Below, piece after piece: positions 1 through 10,200 of a stretch of 15,157 nucleotides of DNA (position 1 is the first letter of the stretch; every line of letters starts with the position of its first letter). The notes beneath the pieces were generated by a model. The model did not search any database. It was given only the letters and a program-made list of their open reading frames with translations, and had not been told where the DNA came from. This stretch comes from Phoronis ovalis (taxonomy: Eukaryota > Phoronida > Phoronidae), in assembly GCA_028565635.1 (NCBI GenBank), contig JAOXYB010028878.1, positions 1 to 15,157 on the forward strand, in the 5' to 3' direction. The translations under genes and the position numbers were made by a program.

Positions 1-155
1 CATGGATTGCTACTCGGATATTTTTAAATTTTGGATTGCTACCCTTATATTTCAAAAATTTGGATTGGGTTTACTACTGAAAGCCAAAATTTTGGATTGG
101 GTTCCGCGGCACATCCCCGTAGTCAAAAAACCTTGAGTACCCCCCCCGGGTTTAT
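1..155. repeat. ~30-bp-period repeat with terminal C8G3 tract
   Basis: The word ggattg recurs at 4, 33, 62 and 94 (spacing 29, 29, 32), each followed by ctac or ggtt and separated by A/T-rich spacers. The array ends in a C8GGG tract at 140-150. The left end is cut by the window. It looks like a fragment of a dispersed, internally periodic element. Confidence 0.6.
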
Positions 156-581
156 ACTCCATTGAAGAACTGTTCAGGAAACTAAAACTAAACTATGTGA
201 TTGTGATTTTATGGAATGGTTCACGATTGCTGATGTGGACTTGGATGCGCAGCAAAAGAATTAGGAGTGACTTTCAAACTTTTATGGGCTTCGTTTGCAT
301 TTGACAGTTGCATCTTATTGACGAGTACATTAGTTGAGCTACATTCCAGTGCTACACGGAATCAATAGTGCGGCACCTTACATAGTTCACAACACTTCTC
401 ACGTTTTTTCTGGCTCTTTATATGGTTACATACATGTAGCTGTCAGATTGGGAGAATGTTTCACGAGATTGGGTATTTTTGTACTAGTTTCTTTTGTAAA
501 CAGTGGTGGAAAAGGAGCTTCAAAGCGAGGATCTCCCGTCTGTGATGGATAACTTTTAATTGACAGCTATTTGATCGTATT

Positions 582-760
582 AGTTGTGGGAGTGTGTTGT
601 TATGATATTCTAATAAATACGGGGAGATTTTTTTTTGAAAGTGCTGCATCATTTGAATGTTTTTTTAATAGTGCATTTCATCAGTAGTGGGAGTTTGTTG
701 TGGTAATAACTGAAGGGTACACATGACTGCATGTTGACACTCGCTGCATCACTTGGGTGA
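582..760. repeat. Diverged ~100-bp tandem duplication
   Basis: A block starting agttgtgggagtgtgttgt at 582 recurs as agtagtgggagtttgttgt at 683, and the linked word gctgcatca recurs at 643 and 743. The near-constant offset of 100-101 bases indicates one tandem duplication that has since diverged in the middle. Confidence 0.6.
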
Positions 761-980
761 TTTGAAGCTGTCCTAATTTAATTTAAAATATTAGTAATTA
801 GTTATTTAAGTACACAATAAATCAGGAAACAAAGTTGTACTGTATGAGAGTGTAAAGTACGTGACCCACTATGACTCTTATAAGTCAGAAATTCCTATTT
901 GTCAACTGCTCTATCATCGATTATAAACTCAACCACAGGTTTTTACATACAAGTATATATGTACATCCTGAAAAATGATT

Positions 981-1180
981 TTTAGCAAGATTTCTTTAAC
1001 AGTTCACATGTTTGTAGTGGTTTAAATCAAATGTCTAAACTTGTGTGGCTGTAATCGTTGCGAAAATTGAAACATTGTTTGTGAGAATGTTTTTGCTATG
1101 TCATGTTAACATTCGGTTTTTATGTAGACATTGTGTATTTCATAGTACAGTTGCTGTTTAACAATTTATAGATTGGACAT
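981..1180 (+). repeat. 200-bp interspersed repeat, copy A
   Basis: Aligns without gaps to 3827-4026 with 20 mismatches by hand count (about 90% identity), running from tttagcaaga to gattggacat. No coding frame spans it. It is flanked on both sides by nearly the same word, acaagtatatatgtacat (within 945-966) and a version two bases longer (within 1191-1212), which may be duplicated target or element ends. Confidence 0.85.
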
Positions 1181-1309
1181 TTTTGAAGATGTACAAGTAT
1201 ATATATGTACATAAAAAAAATATACCTTCCTACTGACCCAATATACTAAGACACTGTTGGGCATGGTAAACAACCTAGTGAAACTCTCATTCATAGTGAC
1301 TGTATATAC

Positions 1310-1663
1310 AAGCTGCCCCATAGGCCCCATTTTTCAGCCTTGGTTTTTACCATGGGATATCTTGTATGTTTTTCTGACAATTTTTACTTGGGGATGCTTT
1401 TTTGCAAATACTCCTTGGGTATTTGTTTTCAATAAATAATTAATTAATTACCATGAATGGTATATTTATTGAAATGTTTTTTTTTGTGTTGACATTGTCG
1501 ATTATGAACTCGCCGTAGGAACACTTACACATTTTTTATCATGGGGTGTACTTTCCCGACTTTATTTACAATGGGGTATGGAGTTTTCGCAAATAAATTT
1601 TTTACCATGGGTATATTTTCGGGGTGCAATTTTAATAATTTTTTTTACCTGGGGCCTCACACC
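1310..1663 (+). repeat. Internally periodic dispersed element, copy 1
   Basis: Begins with ccccataggcccc and tttttcagc, and ends with acctggggcctcacacc. Inside, words like ccatgggatat / ccatgggtat recur at about 1351, 1387, 1414, 1452, 1540, 1569, 1606 and 1648, mostly 27-42 bases apart with one longer gap. Start, end and periodic core are shared with 6531-6890, so this is one family. Boundaries are approximate. Confidence 0.6.
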
Positions 1664-1697
1664 TCTATTAAGTTTTTTGTCAACTAACACTATCTGG

Positions 1698-1748
1698 GCT
1701 ATGACCTTATGGCTCCGACAGAGGCAAGCCATATCATGGTCATATAGC
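1698..1748. repeat. Imperfect inverted repeat (hairpin)
   Basis: Left arm gctatgaccttatggct (1698-1714) pairs imperfectly with right arm agccatatcatggtcatatagc (1727-1748). The right arm carries small insertions (AT and about four bases). Loop of about 12 bases. Confidence 0.55.
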
Positions 1749-1758
1749 TAAGACTAAG

Positions 1759-1836
1759 TAGGCCCTAATTAACAACTTTCCCATACCAGGGAGTTGCCGA
1801 ATAGCCCCTAATTAATTACCAACTGTCCCATACCAG
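1759..1836 (+). repeat. ~43-bp tandem duplication
   Basis: Copy one (1759-1789) and copy two (1802-1836) both run from tagsccctaatta to cccataccag, with a 4-base ATTA insertion in the second. Adjacent to the hairpin at 1698-1748; possibly parts of one element. Confidence 0.65.
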
Positions 1837-2801
1837 TAACATATGTTGTGCTAGTTCATAATATTGCGATAATAATTTTATTTTTAATAAACAATGCTAT
1901 CATTGTTTCATTAATTTTTTACATACAAAAATATTAAGTATATTTTAATAAAGCTTATTTTAATTTAAAAGTTAAGTAGAGTGAGTGTCTTAATTTTTAG
2001 TTTTGACAGTATTTAATGTAATTTATAAATAATCAACTGCTTTTAGAAAACAGCTTGTGAATAGTGCTATTGGCGCTTTATTAAAACCCCAAATTGTATT
2101 GTTTTATGTTGTCTGTTATCCACTTCTCATATATCTGAATTTTACCGTAGAACTGAATATATATATTAAAGGAGTTACAACACATACTTGTCTTGCATAT
2201 TGCATATTTGTACCATTTTGTTCAAGAATTAATTCATTTACAAATATCCAAGATTTGGTTGCCTAGCAACAGGGAGAAGTGTTAGAAATGTGAGTTGATA
2301 AAAATAACAACAATTGCAATAAAGGAAAATTAGTATTTAAATTTGTGATGGCTAACGTTTAAGACACTTTGAAATAAGAAGTAGATCTCTTAACAGCTAA
2401 ATTGATTATTGCAAGATTCCTTATAAATAGATCATGGTTAGTACCTGTGTACACTGACAGAAATCAGACAACATCACAGAAAAAAAACTTGTGGAGTCAT
2501 ATACTTCCTTTCAACTTACTTTGCATTGTTGATAAAATGTATTTATGCAAAATTGTTATTTACATAATAGCATTTTCATTTACCCTGCACAATATCGATC
2601 CATCATTACCTTGAATATGGATTATTTTTATACTGCTTTTAGAATAGCGTGTATCGTACGTTTAATTCAACACCATGGATTTTGCTTCAAAGCCCCTAAC
2701 ATGTGTAAATAAACTAGAAAACATTCGTCCATGCTTTGGGTTTAAATATTTTAAAAATAGGCTGCATTTTTGTGACATAGACGAGATGCTATCGGTAGAT
2801 G

Positions 2802-2842
2802 ATGCTATGCGACATACTTCGGATTTCCTGTCATGATAGCAT
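2802..2842. repeat. Short imperfect stem-loop
   Basis: Arm atgctatgcgaca (2802-2814) is complementary to tgtcatgatagcat (2829-2842) apart from two central bases and one bulge, with a 14-base loop. The word gatgctat also occurs just upstream at 2785. No function is evident. Confidence 0.4.
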
Positions 2843-3826
2843 AGGTTTTACAATAAAAGTCTGTTGTAATTATTAATTGATACTTCGTCTATACTGTAAT
2901 GAAATACTTACCCTGAAGCCTTCTCAAACAAACACTATTTGCATAACATTGTCACTTAGCTGAAGATTTGACAAGTTGTCGAGTCAGTTATTCAAATGCT
3001 GTTGTGATCCTTTTCATTGTCTTGAAGTAGTTAATTAATTGATACTTTGTGGTCACTTTAATTGACTTGTAATAAGTAGCATTTCAACCTGAATGGAAAA
3101 TGTATCAATCTGGATATCTCCTTACTACAAATTTACAACTGCTCTAGGCCAGAGTACATGTAGGTCTAATGTCTAACTAGTCTGTAGTCCAGACTGTTTT
3201 CTGCATATTATTATTGTAGTATCATTTATTGTAAAATATCATATTCTCTGGTTGTGTAATAATACACATTTGAGCAGTCCCTAAAAACTGTCAATACTTG
3301 CTTTATTTAAAATATGCTATTTTGGTATATATGGGTGCACCTTTGATACTGGATAAATATTTGATACTGGGTTAAGGTAGTGGTGTAAACAAAAAAAAGG
3401 AACATTTTGACAAGTTATAACTGAATAAGGTTTAAAAACACACCAAAAAGGACTGAGGTCAGTCAAATGTCTAACTAGTATTCAATTGGGTTTGGAACAA
3501 AATTGGGAAAACTTGCAAGTTATTTTTACTTAGTGATAATGGTTCCTGTCCCAATATATTTTGTTCTTGCCTAGAACAGGTCTTATACAAACACCTAACT
3601 CATTACATACATTTTGTATTTCTGTTGCTTTTACTGATTTTTAGAATTGTTTGAGCTTTTCACTTCTAATGGTTCAGATAAAATTATATAATGGAAGTGT
3701 CATTTTAGCGTTTTTGCTATTTTTATATAGCTGTCTTTGTATTGTTTATAAGTTGATCCTACGTTAAACAAACATTGGAATACTCTTAAAGCATAAGTAA
3801 GTATTACAGGTACAGATTCAGGTCTA

Positions 3827-4026
3827 TTTAGCAAGATTTCTTTTACAATTCAGATGTTTGTAGTGGTTTAAATAAAATTTCTAAACATGTGTGGCTGTAA
3901 TCATTGCAGAAATTGAAGCATTATTGGTGAGATTGTCCATGCTATATCATGTTAACATTGGGTTTTTATGTAGACATTATGTATTTCATAGTACTGTTGC
4001 TGTTTAACAATTTATAGATTGGACAT
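3827..4026 (+). repeat. 200-bp interspersed repeat, copy B
   Basis: Same orientation and same 200-base length as 981-1180, with about 90% identity and no indels. Weak similarity may continue ~15 bases further (gaagatgtacaag in copy A against ttgatgtatgacaag here). It lacks the acaagtatatatgtacat flanks of copy A. Confidence 0.85.
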
Positions 4027-5447
4027 GAAATTGATGTATGACAAGATTAACATATTAAACTTACCCAGGCACCCGACCTTATATCTGCATTATCAAAGTC
4101 ATTGTCTTATGAAACGGTAGTGTATTTCAAAAGCAAATTTAAGCAAAAGCTGAAATTGCACTATTAACTTTTATAATGAAAGCTTTCACGTTCATCGGAA
4201 GTATGTGTTTAATTTCGTTTTATTTTTTCGCCAGATTTAGTTCTGATTTTTATTGAAACATGACTATTGTAAGTACACATAGACTTAACTTATGGTGTTG
4301 TCCACTAGTTGTTTTCATGCAAGGTTGCACCATTGGCTACTAAAAATGAATTTATTTAGTAAATGCCCATTTTTCTGTAATTAAGAACCCTGTCATAGTT
4401 CGAATTATTAGTAGTAGTTTTAGAACTGTTAAGTACTTGTTACTATTTTATGAAACAGCAATGTAGTTGTAGGCGATTTGATGCCAGTGGAAACCTCTGT
4501 GGATTAAAGCTAATCTGTGGTCTGTGGTCATTAACCCAACATTAACCCCAGTAATGTTCCCTGATAATACCAGTATATAATGATGCAAGCTGGTGTTATA
4601 AGTTTCCAATCCAGCTTATTCTTTCAATGTTTTTTGTAAGAATTATGATCTGATATATAATCTAAATTCTGTATGCATAATGTACTATTGTCCTCAATCA
4701 AGATTGGATAAAATTCGCAAATCAATTTTCATACAAGATAATAGATTTGAGCAATCATCCATTTCTGCCTTGAACAGTTGTAAACATCAAATTTAACTGA
4801 AACATTTAGCAAAGAAAGAAATTGCTATTTTTTTTCCATGATTAAGGTTTTTCATATTTATGACAAAAGCATTATTTTGGGAAGTAATGGCATTCTACAT
4901 CCACAAAATCAAAAACTAAAAGACAGGAAATATTTTCACAAAAGCTAAATCTATTCACATTTTCCATGAATGGGTCTAAGAGCCAAGGTTTATAATGCTC
5001 ATTCAAGTATTGATTGCTAGGCTTATAACATTTGTTCCTCACTGTCAGATATCTGCAATATTAAATTTGAAATCAATAATGTGCCTTCATTTGTCAGTCT
5101 TATCACACTCTCCATCATCAGCCAGAGGCATTATTTTACCAGAATAAGAACAATATACACATCTTATTGTGATACCTAAATGCAATCACAACAGATTTTG
5201 TAAACTATGTGTAATCTTTTAGAATTTGATTAAAAGGGTCCACCTTTTTCGTCCTTTATGCAATCCTGGGTCTGCTTAATAATGTAGTGAATGTACACGA
5301 TTGTTATGCATTATTCTGAGATCGCAAAAAATAGGGATTCATTTATTTTCAAGAAAGTGTGAACTACTCAAATCAATCTGTGTAATTCGTCAGAATTATT
5401 CACACATCTGGGAAAGAAATTCCGCGAAAAGTACACTCGAGTTGTGT

Positions 5448-5715
5448 AATGGCACAATTATTTCAGTGTGTTGATGTCATAAGGAATTCATAAAAAATTG
5501 TATTCAGCGTATAACGACAGCTGACTCAGTTAAATGATGTTCATTCCTCATTCCCAATAACTATTTGAGAGTAATAAAATTCTGTGAATGGCACAATTTA
5601 ATGGCTATTATTTCTATTTGTTGCGTGTGTTGACATAATAATAATGATGATAAAAAAAATGTCTTCCTAAGTGTATTGACAGCTGGTTTAGTTGCTTCAT
5701 GGTACTCATTTGTCG
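5448..5715 (+). repeat. Diverged ~140-160-bp tandem duplication
   Basis: The ordered words aatggcacaatt, gtgtgttga, cataa, ataaaaaa, gacagctg and ttcatt occur first in 5448-5555 and again in 5587-5715. The offset grows from about 139 to about 162, so the second copy has gained insertions. Non-coding. Confidence 0.5.
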
Positions 5716-6530
5716 CTTACTACCTACAGTTATATTGTAACAGTACGCTGCTTTATTCTTTGATTGTAATTTGACATATTACTCTACCCCATGATCTAAT
5801 GATAATGAAGTGTTATGATACCTCAAAGTCACCTTGCAATAGGTTATCTGCACTTGGTGGAGCCACCAGTCTCAGACCCAAATGATCCCAGCATGTTGCA
5901 TTCTGTGAATGAACAATCACCTAGTTCTGAGTGCGTTCACGCGATTCATTCGCAAAATGCATATTGAGCCAAAACCGAAAAAAAATCTTGTGTACTTTGA
6001 TCTATGAAATACCAGTCTTTTTGTGAGCATACTAATACATAAATAACTATCTAGATTGATATTTTTTCATTTTGTTAAATTTTAACCAGTTAAAGCTTTT
6101 CTAAAGTCAGATTTTAAAAAAACAAGTTTGTATTTTCATTCACAGTAAAACTGCTGTCAGAATCTTATCAAATGTCTGATATATGTTGCAAGGTAACTAA
6201 TTATGTATATTTAGTAACTCTGTTCTCCAATTATGACTGAATTATATGTGATTGAAGGTTTTAATATATATTCAGAATAGAACGGAAAAATCAACATTGT
6301 CACGTTTGATAGGCATGTACTTTTTACATTAAGTGACAAAGGTATTAATTGTCCTTATCAGTGCCTGGATATTTTATATTTTTACATAAATTCAGGAATT
6401 CTGTTTGATACCCAACAAATTGTGATCCGAGTCTGACTTTCTGAATATTTAAAATTAATTGTTTAAAAACACAACCCTGACTGAATATACCTCTTCTATC
6501 TGGAGTCCAGGGGTACTAACATTCAGTGTC

Positions 6531-6890
6531 GCCTAATAGGCCCACTTTTTTCAGCTTCTGCATTTACCACGGTATGTTTTTCACAGTTCACAAAACCTCA
6601 TGTACAACAAGGTATATGTTTCTTGTTGGACATTTATCAGAGGGTATATTTAAAAAAAACAGTCATTCACCGCAGGGTGTTTCTTGGAAAACAATTTATG
6701 ATGCAGGAAAAAGTAAGGTCCGTAAATTGTCACATATTTATCTACCACAGTATATAATTTACAAGTGAATTTATGATAGGTTATATATTTTTTTGAACTA
6801 TTACAAGGTATGATTTTCATGCTTTTGCATTTGTCACAGGGTATATTTTTGGTGACCACTGGGTCAGGGTTTTACCATGGGCCGCACACC
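6531..6890 (+). repeat. Internally periodic dispersed element, copy 2
   Basis: Begins gcctaataggccc followed by ttttttcagc, and ends ttttaccatgggccgcacacc, matching the ends of 1310-1663. The core repeats ggtat-type words near 6571, 6611, 6643, 6675, 6750, 6777, 6807, 6839 and 6873, commonly about 32 bases apart, each followed by T-rich sequence. Open frames inside it are by-products of the periodicity. Confidence 0.6.
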
Positions 6891-7132
6891 CATACCAACA
6901 TCTTTGACTAGTATCTTCTGGGCTTCTGTTGGTTGTCACTATCAAATAATCTTTCACCACGGCACCATGTGGCAAGAAGGTTATCCATGATACTTTAATG
7001 CTTCCCTTCTCTATTCATGCTCGTCTTAACATTCTTTAAATATTCAAGAGGTTCTAATCGTTTACGACTGTTTTATTTTAAAGCTGGCATTGTGCATTTT
7101 AAATTGGTAATTCCTTAACTGAGCACCTTCAG

Positions 7133-7214
7133 ATTTGGACGGCCAGGTGTTGATCGACATATCAGGCATGATGGAGATGTAGCCATTATTCAAATCCTAT
7201 TTTTAGTCAATGAG
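7133..7214 (+). CDS. STXBP5: Tomosyn exon 1 of 9 visible: FGRPGV block
   Basis: 82 nt. One base completes a codon from an unseen upstream exon, then 27 codons run from FGRPGVDRHIRH to FLVNE. The acceptor ends ccttcag and the donor at 7215 is gtaagt. In tomosyn homologues the residue before FGRPGV is usually leucine, which the split codon (two unseen bases plus A) permits. This is the end of one propeller blade and the start of the next. In phase with the following exon (phase 0 junction inside NE|GAL). Confidence 0.9.
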
Positions 7215-10200
7215 GTAAGTTGAACGAAATAAGCTTTGGAGATCGGTCCTCCTTTTCTTTTGGAGAACACTTGGGGGAAGCAGGGGCCACTCCCTTGAAA
7301 TAACAAAACAATCTTTGCAGGGGAAGTAATAAAAATGAACCATTACCTAACATTCTCAGGTCGTACCTCACAGGCAACCCATATTCTATATTCTTAAATG
7401 ATGTACATGTATATATCAATCAACTATGGCGAGTTAATCATTTTTATGCTAGAAATGGCATGATTCTTTGTAAGAATGCTCATAATTGTTGAAAGCCCAC
7501 GGTAAATTTAGCCTTAACTGTTGCTTCTCCGTCCTGTTCAAATAATGTGTACGCTTGATAAAAAATGTCTAGAGCTAGCAATACTAATCTAAGCTTGCTA
7601 TAATTCATCTCTTGAATCGACAATAGAATTTGTTATGTAATTGAATCCCATGTGATTTTGTAATCTGATTATTGTGCAAGAATCAATAAAAGTCTGGAAC
7701 AATTCTGAGGATTGTTTGTGGTGATATCTATTAACATCATTTAGCATTGCATGATGTAAACTATTAAGAAATTGCTAATAAGTTTTACCTTTGAATCCAT
7801 GTAATAAAGAAATTATTTATAATTAATTTGTAGTAACTCCACACAATTTGCTATGCTATTCTGGTTAACCATTGTAAAGGTCTGAGGCTATCCAATATTT
7901 ATTGACTTGATTGTATTATGGGACAGCTGCTTGTATAAGTTTTTAGCAAGATTGACACATTTTTATTTTCCAATTATTCACAGGGGGCACTGGTAACTGC
8001 TTGCTCCGATGACACGCTCAACCTATGGAATTATCGACAGAACAGGCCGGAGATTGTAAACACACTAAAATTTCAAAGGGAAAGGTAATACTAATAATTA
8101 GAACACGTAGTCTAAATTAATTTTGTAGAATCTGATGTTTTAGTGTACCCGGCTTAAAAAAAACTGATTAAGCGTTATAATTATAAACTAACATATTTAG
8201 AAGGAGATACATGTAGAAAATATAAAGAAACACGAAAATATTCTGTTTACAAATAGTGAAATTTGCATTTTTATATTAATATCAGTTGTTTAATTACCAC
8301 TCCACACTAATGATTACTGTAGGGTTAACATTCACTGCTGAATATCAATTATTTTGTTATTTTGTAACATGATCATAATATTCTGTATTGGAATACAATG
8401 TCTAAAAGAAGCTTGGATTTTTTTTGATTTGGCTATATACTAAAAGAGAGTTTTTGACGTAGAAAATATCCAGCTACGCTATACTGTTTGTTATAGGTTT
8501 ATCAGAGGGAATTGTAAAACTTGAAATTTACCAGTTAATTTGTCTCCGTTGAGAAAGTGACAACACCATAATTTTGTGTCAAAAAGACATTTAATCCCAA
8601 AAAAATATTGCAGCCAGAACTTAAAAATGCGGTCGACATTTTCTAATCCTCACTTCATGGGCTTTGTTTCCTTTTGCAGGCTAACGTTTTGTCATCTATC
8701 ATTTCAAAGCAAGTGGCTGTATGTTGGTACGGAGAGGGGGAATGTGCATGTTGTTAACATTGAGACGTTCATGCTATCAGGCTATGTCATCAACTGGAAT
8801 AAAGCCATTGAATTGTAAGTATGGGGTGAACCGGACTAAATCATCAGTGAGTCTTGCGTGTGCTTGTTTATTTGCGAATTACACTGTTGTTTTTGTCGAT
8901 CGTCGTTGTACTACTAAGGACACGTAGATGCCAACTCTCAATGATCTCAAAACGGGAGGTTAGCAGGTTTTATTATGTAATGTTATGTAATTTCTATATG
9001 CAAGTGGAGACTTTCCCAACAAGAAACCCAGATACCCAGTTTATTCAGGAGAGTTAGTAGATTTGAAGATAGCATTGCATTTTCTTTCTCACCCACACAA
9101 TGCATCTCAAAATCCGGCATGTTATTAAATTGCTTGGATCTAAAACTAATAAAAAATAAATTTGAATAGTTGGTTCAGTTAAACATTCAACAGTACGCAT
9201 GTTCTAACATTTCTGTCGGGAAAATGGTTTTATTAAATTGGTAGGTGTAATGATGTGATTTTATTAGTTACGATGGACATACCACTCGTATGACTAATTT
9301 ATATTGTATAGCTTGGACAGCATAAATTTGGAGTTTTCTGTATGTTTTCAGTCAGTTATTCGTAGCTCATGGCTCGAGGTAAATACTGAAAATTGATGCC
9401 AAAACTAACTTTTCATAAGTATGTCTTGTCAGCATTAATAAGTGTGGGTGGGAGATTCTGGATTGCTTGTGCAGCAAGCATTTCAGAGTAATTGCTTCAC
9501 GACAGGTCCACATACTGTCCCCTGTTTGATTCCGCAACTACTATTTATCTTGTCAGTTTTATGTGTGAACATGCTTTCCCTGTTTGTTTCCTCAACTTAT
9601 CAGTCTACAGGACTTGATTGTTGGTTATATCCAGAGAGCATGCAAATCTATGGAATTTACAAACATGTGCGGTCAAGCAAATAAATAGATTTCTACTGTC
9701 TGCTTACTAGGTATGAAAGACAGTCTGATCAGTTATATTCTAGCTTCTCGTGCTTTGTTTCCTAATGCTTTGCAAAGTAGGATTTACAATTATTAACTTG
9801 TTCCACTTCATAAGTACAAAATGTATGTAATATGCAACTGCAGCATTTGTGTAATAGACATGTACAATACTTTTGTAAAATAAACTGTAAGGTTCAGTGT
9901 GTATGTAATACATAGTGAAATATGATGTGTACACTGCTAGTAAGAATACATCATGTATGTAATTAGTATATAGTGTACAAGTAATGTTTATGTACAGCAC
10001 AACTGTAACTATCTTGTACTGTACAAGTAACAGGGGGACTGTACAGCAGCTTCTCATCTTCACCACTAGGTGGCTATGTGGGCTACATTACAATGCTATG
10101 AATGTAAAATATACCATAATGTATAAAAAGTACATTTATTTTGCTGTGAAGAAAATAGCTTGGCAAATAATTCATCCTAAATGCCCTCTAAATATTTTAC

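Larger units (their letters stand above)
1..7132 (+). other. Upstream intron of the tomosyn gene (5' end outside window)
   Basis: No exon with both splice sites and tomosyn-like coding was found here. The expected preceding motif (a strand like LAIGTxTGALR before FGRPG) was looked for and not seen. AT-rich throughout; the longest open frames are about 60-80 codons and low-complexity. Apart from the repeats listed separately, nothing recognisable was seen in 161-581, 761-944, 1837-2801, 2843-3826, 4027-5447, 5716-6530 and 6891-7132. That it is a single intron is inferred from the split codon at 7133; an unrelated small gene cannot be excluded but has no support. Confidence 0.65.

Noticed and set aside
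334-552. Possible upstream exon or small gene
   Set aside because: The 72-residue product resembles nothing in the tomosyn N-terminus, and no coherent splice sites bracket it.
2057-2614. Two ~70-codon open frames
   Set aside because: AT-rich intron frames with hydrophobic, low-complexity products; no splice sites or family match.
8576-8818. 80-codon open frame as a separate gene or alternative start
   Set aside because: Only 8680-8814 is tomosyn-like; the ATG precedes the acceptor in intron sequence and the stop overlaps the gtaagt donor.
9740-10066. 108-codon minus-strand open frame
   Set aside because: Tyrosine/valine-rich, low-complexity product from tgtaca/gtatgtaat repeats within an intron; no recognisable domain or splice support.
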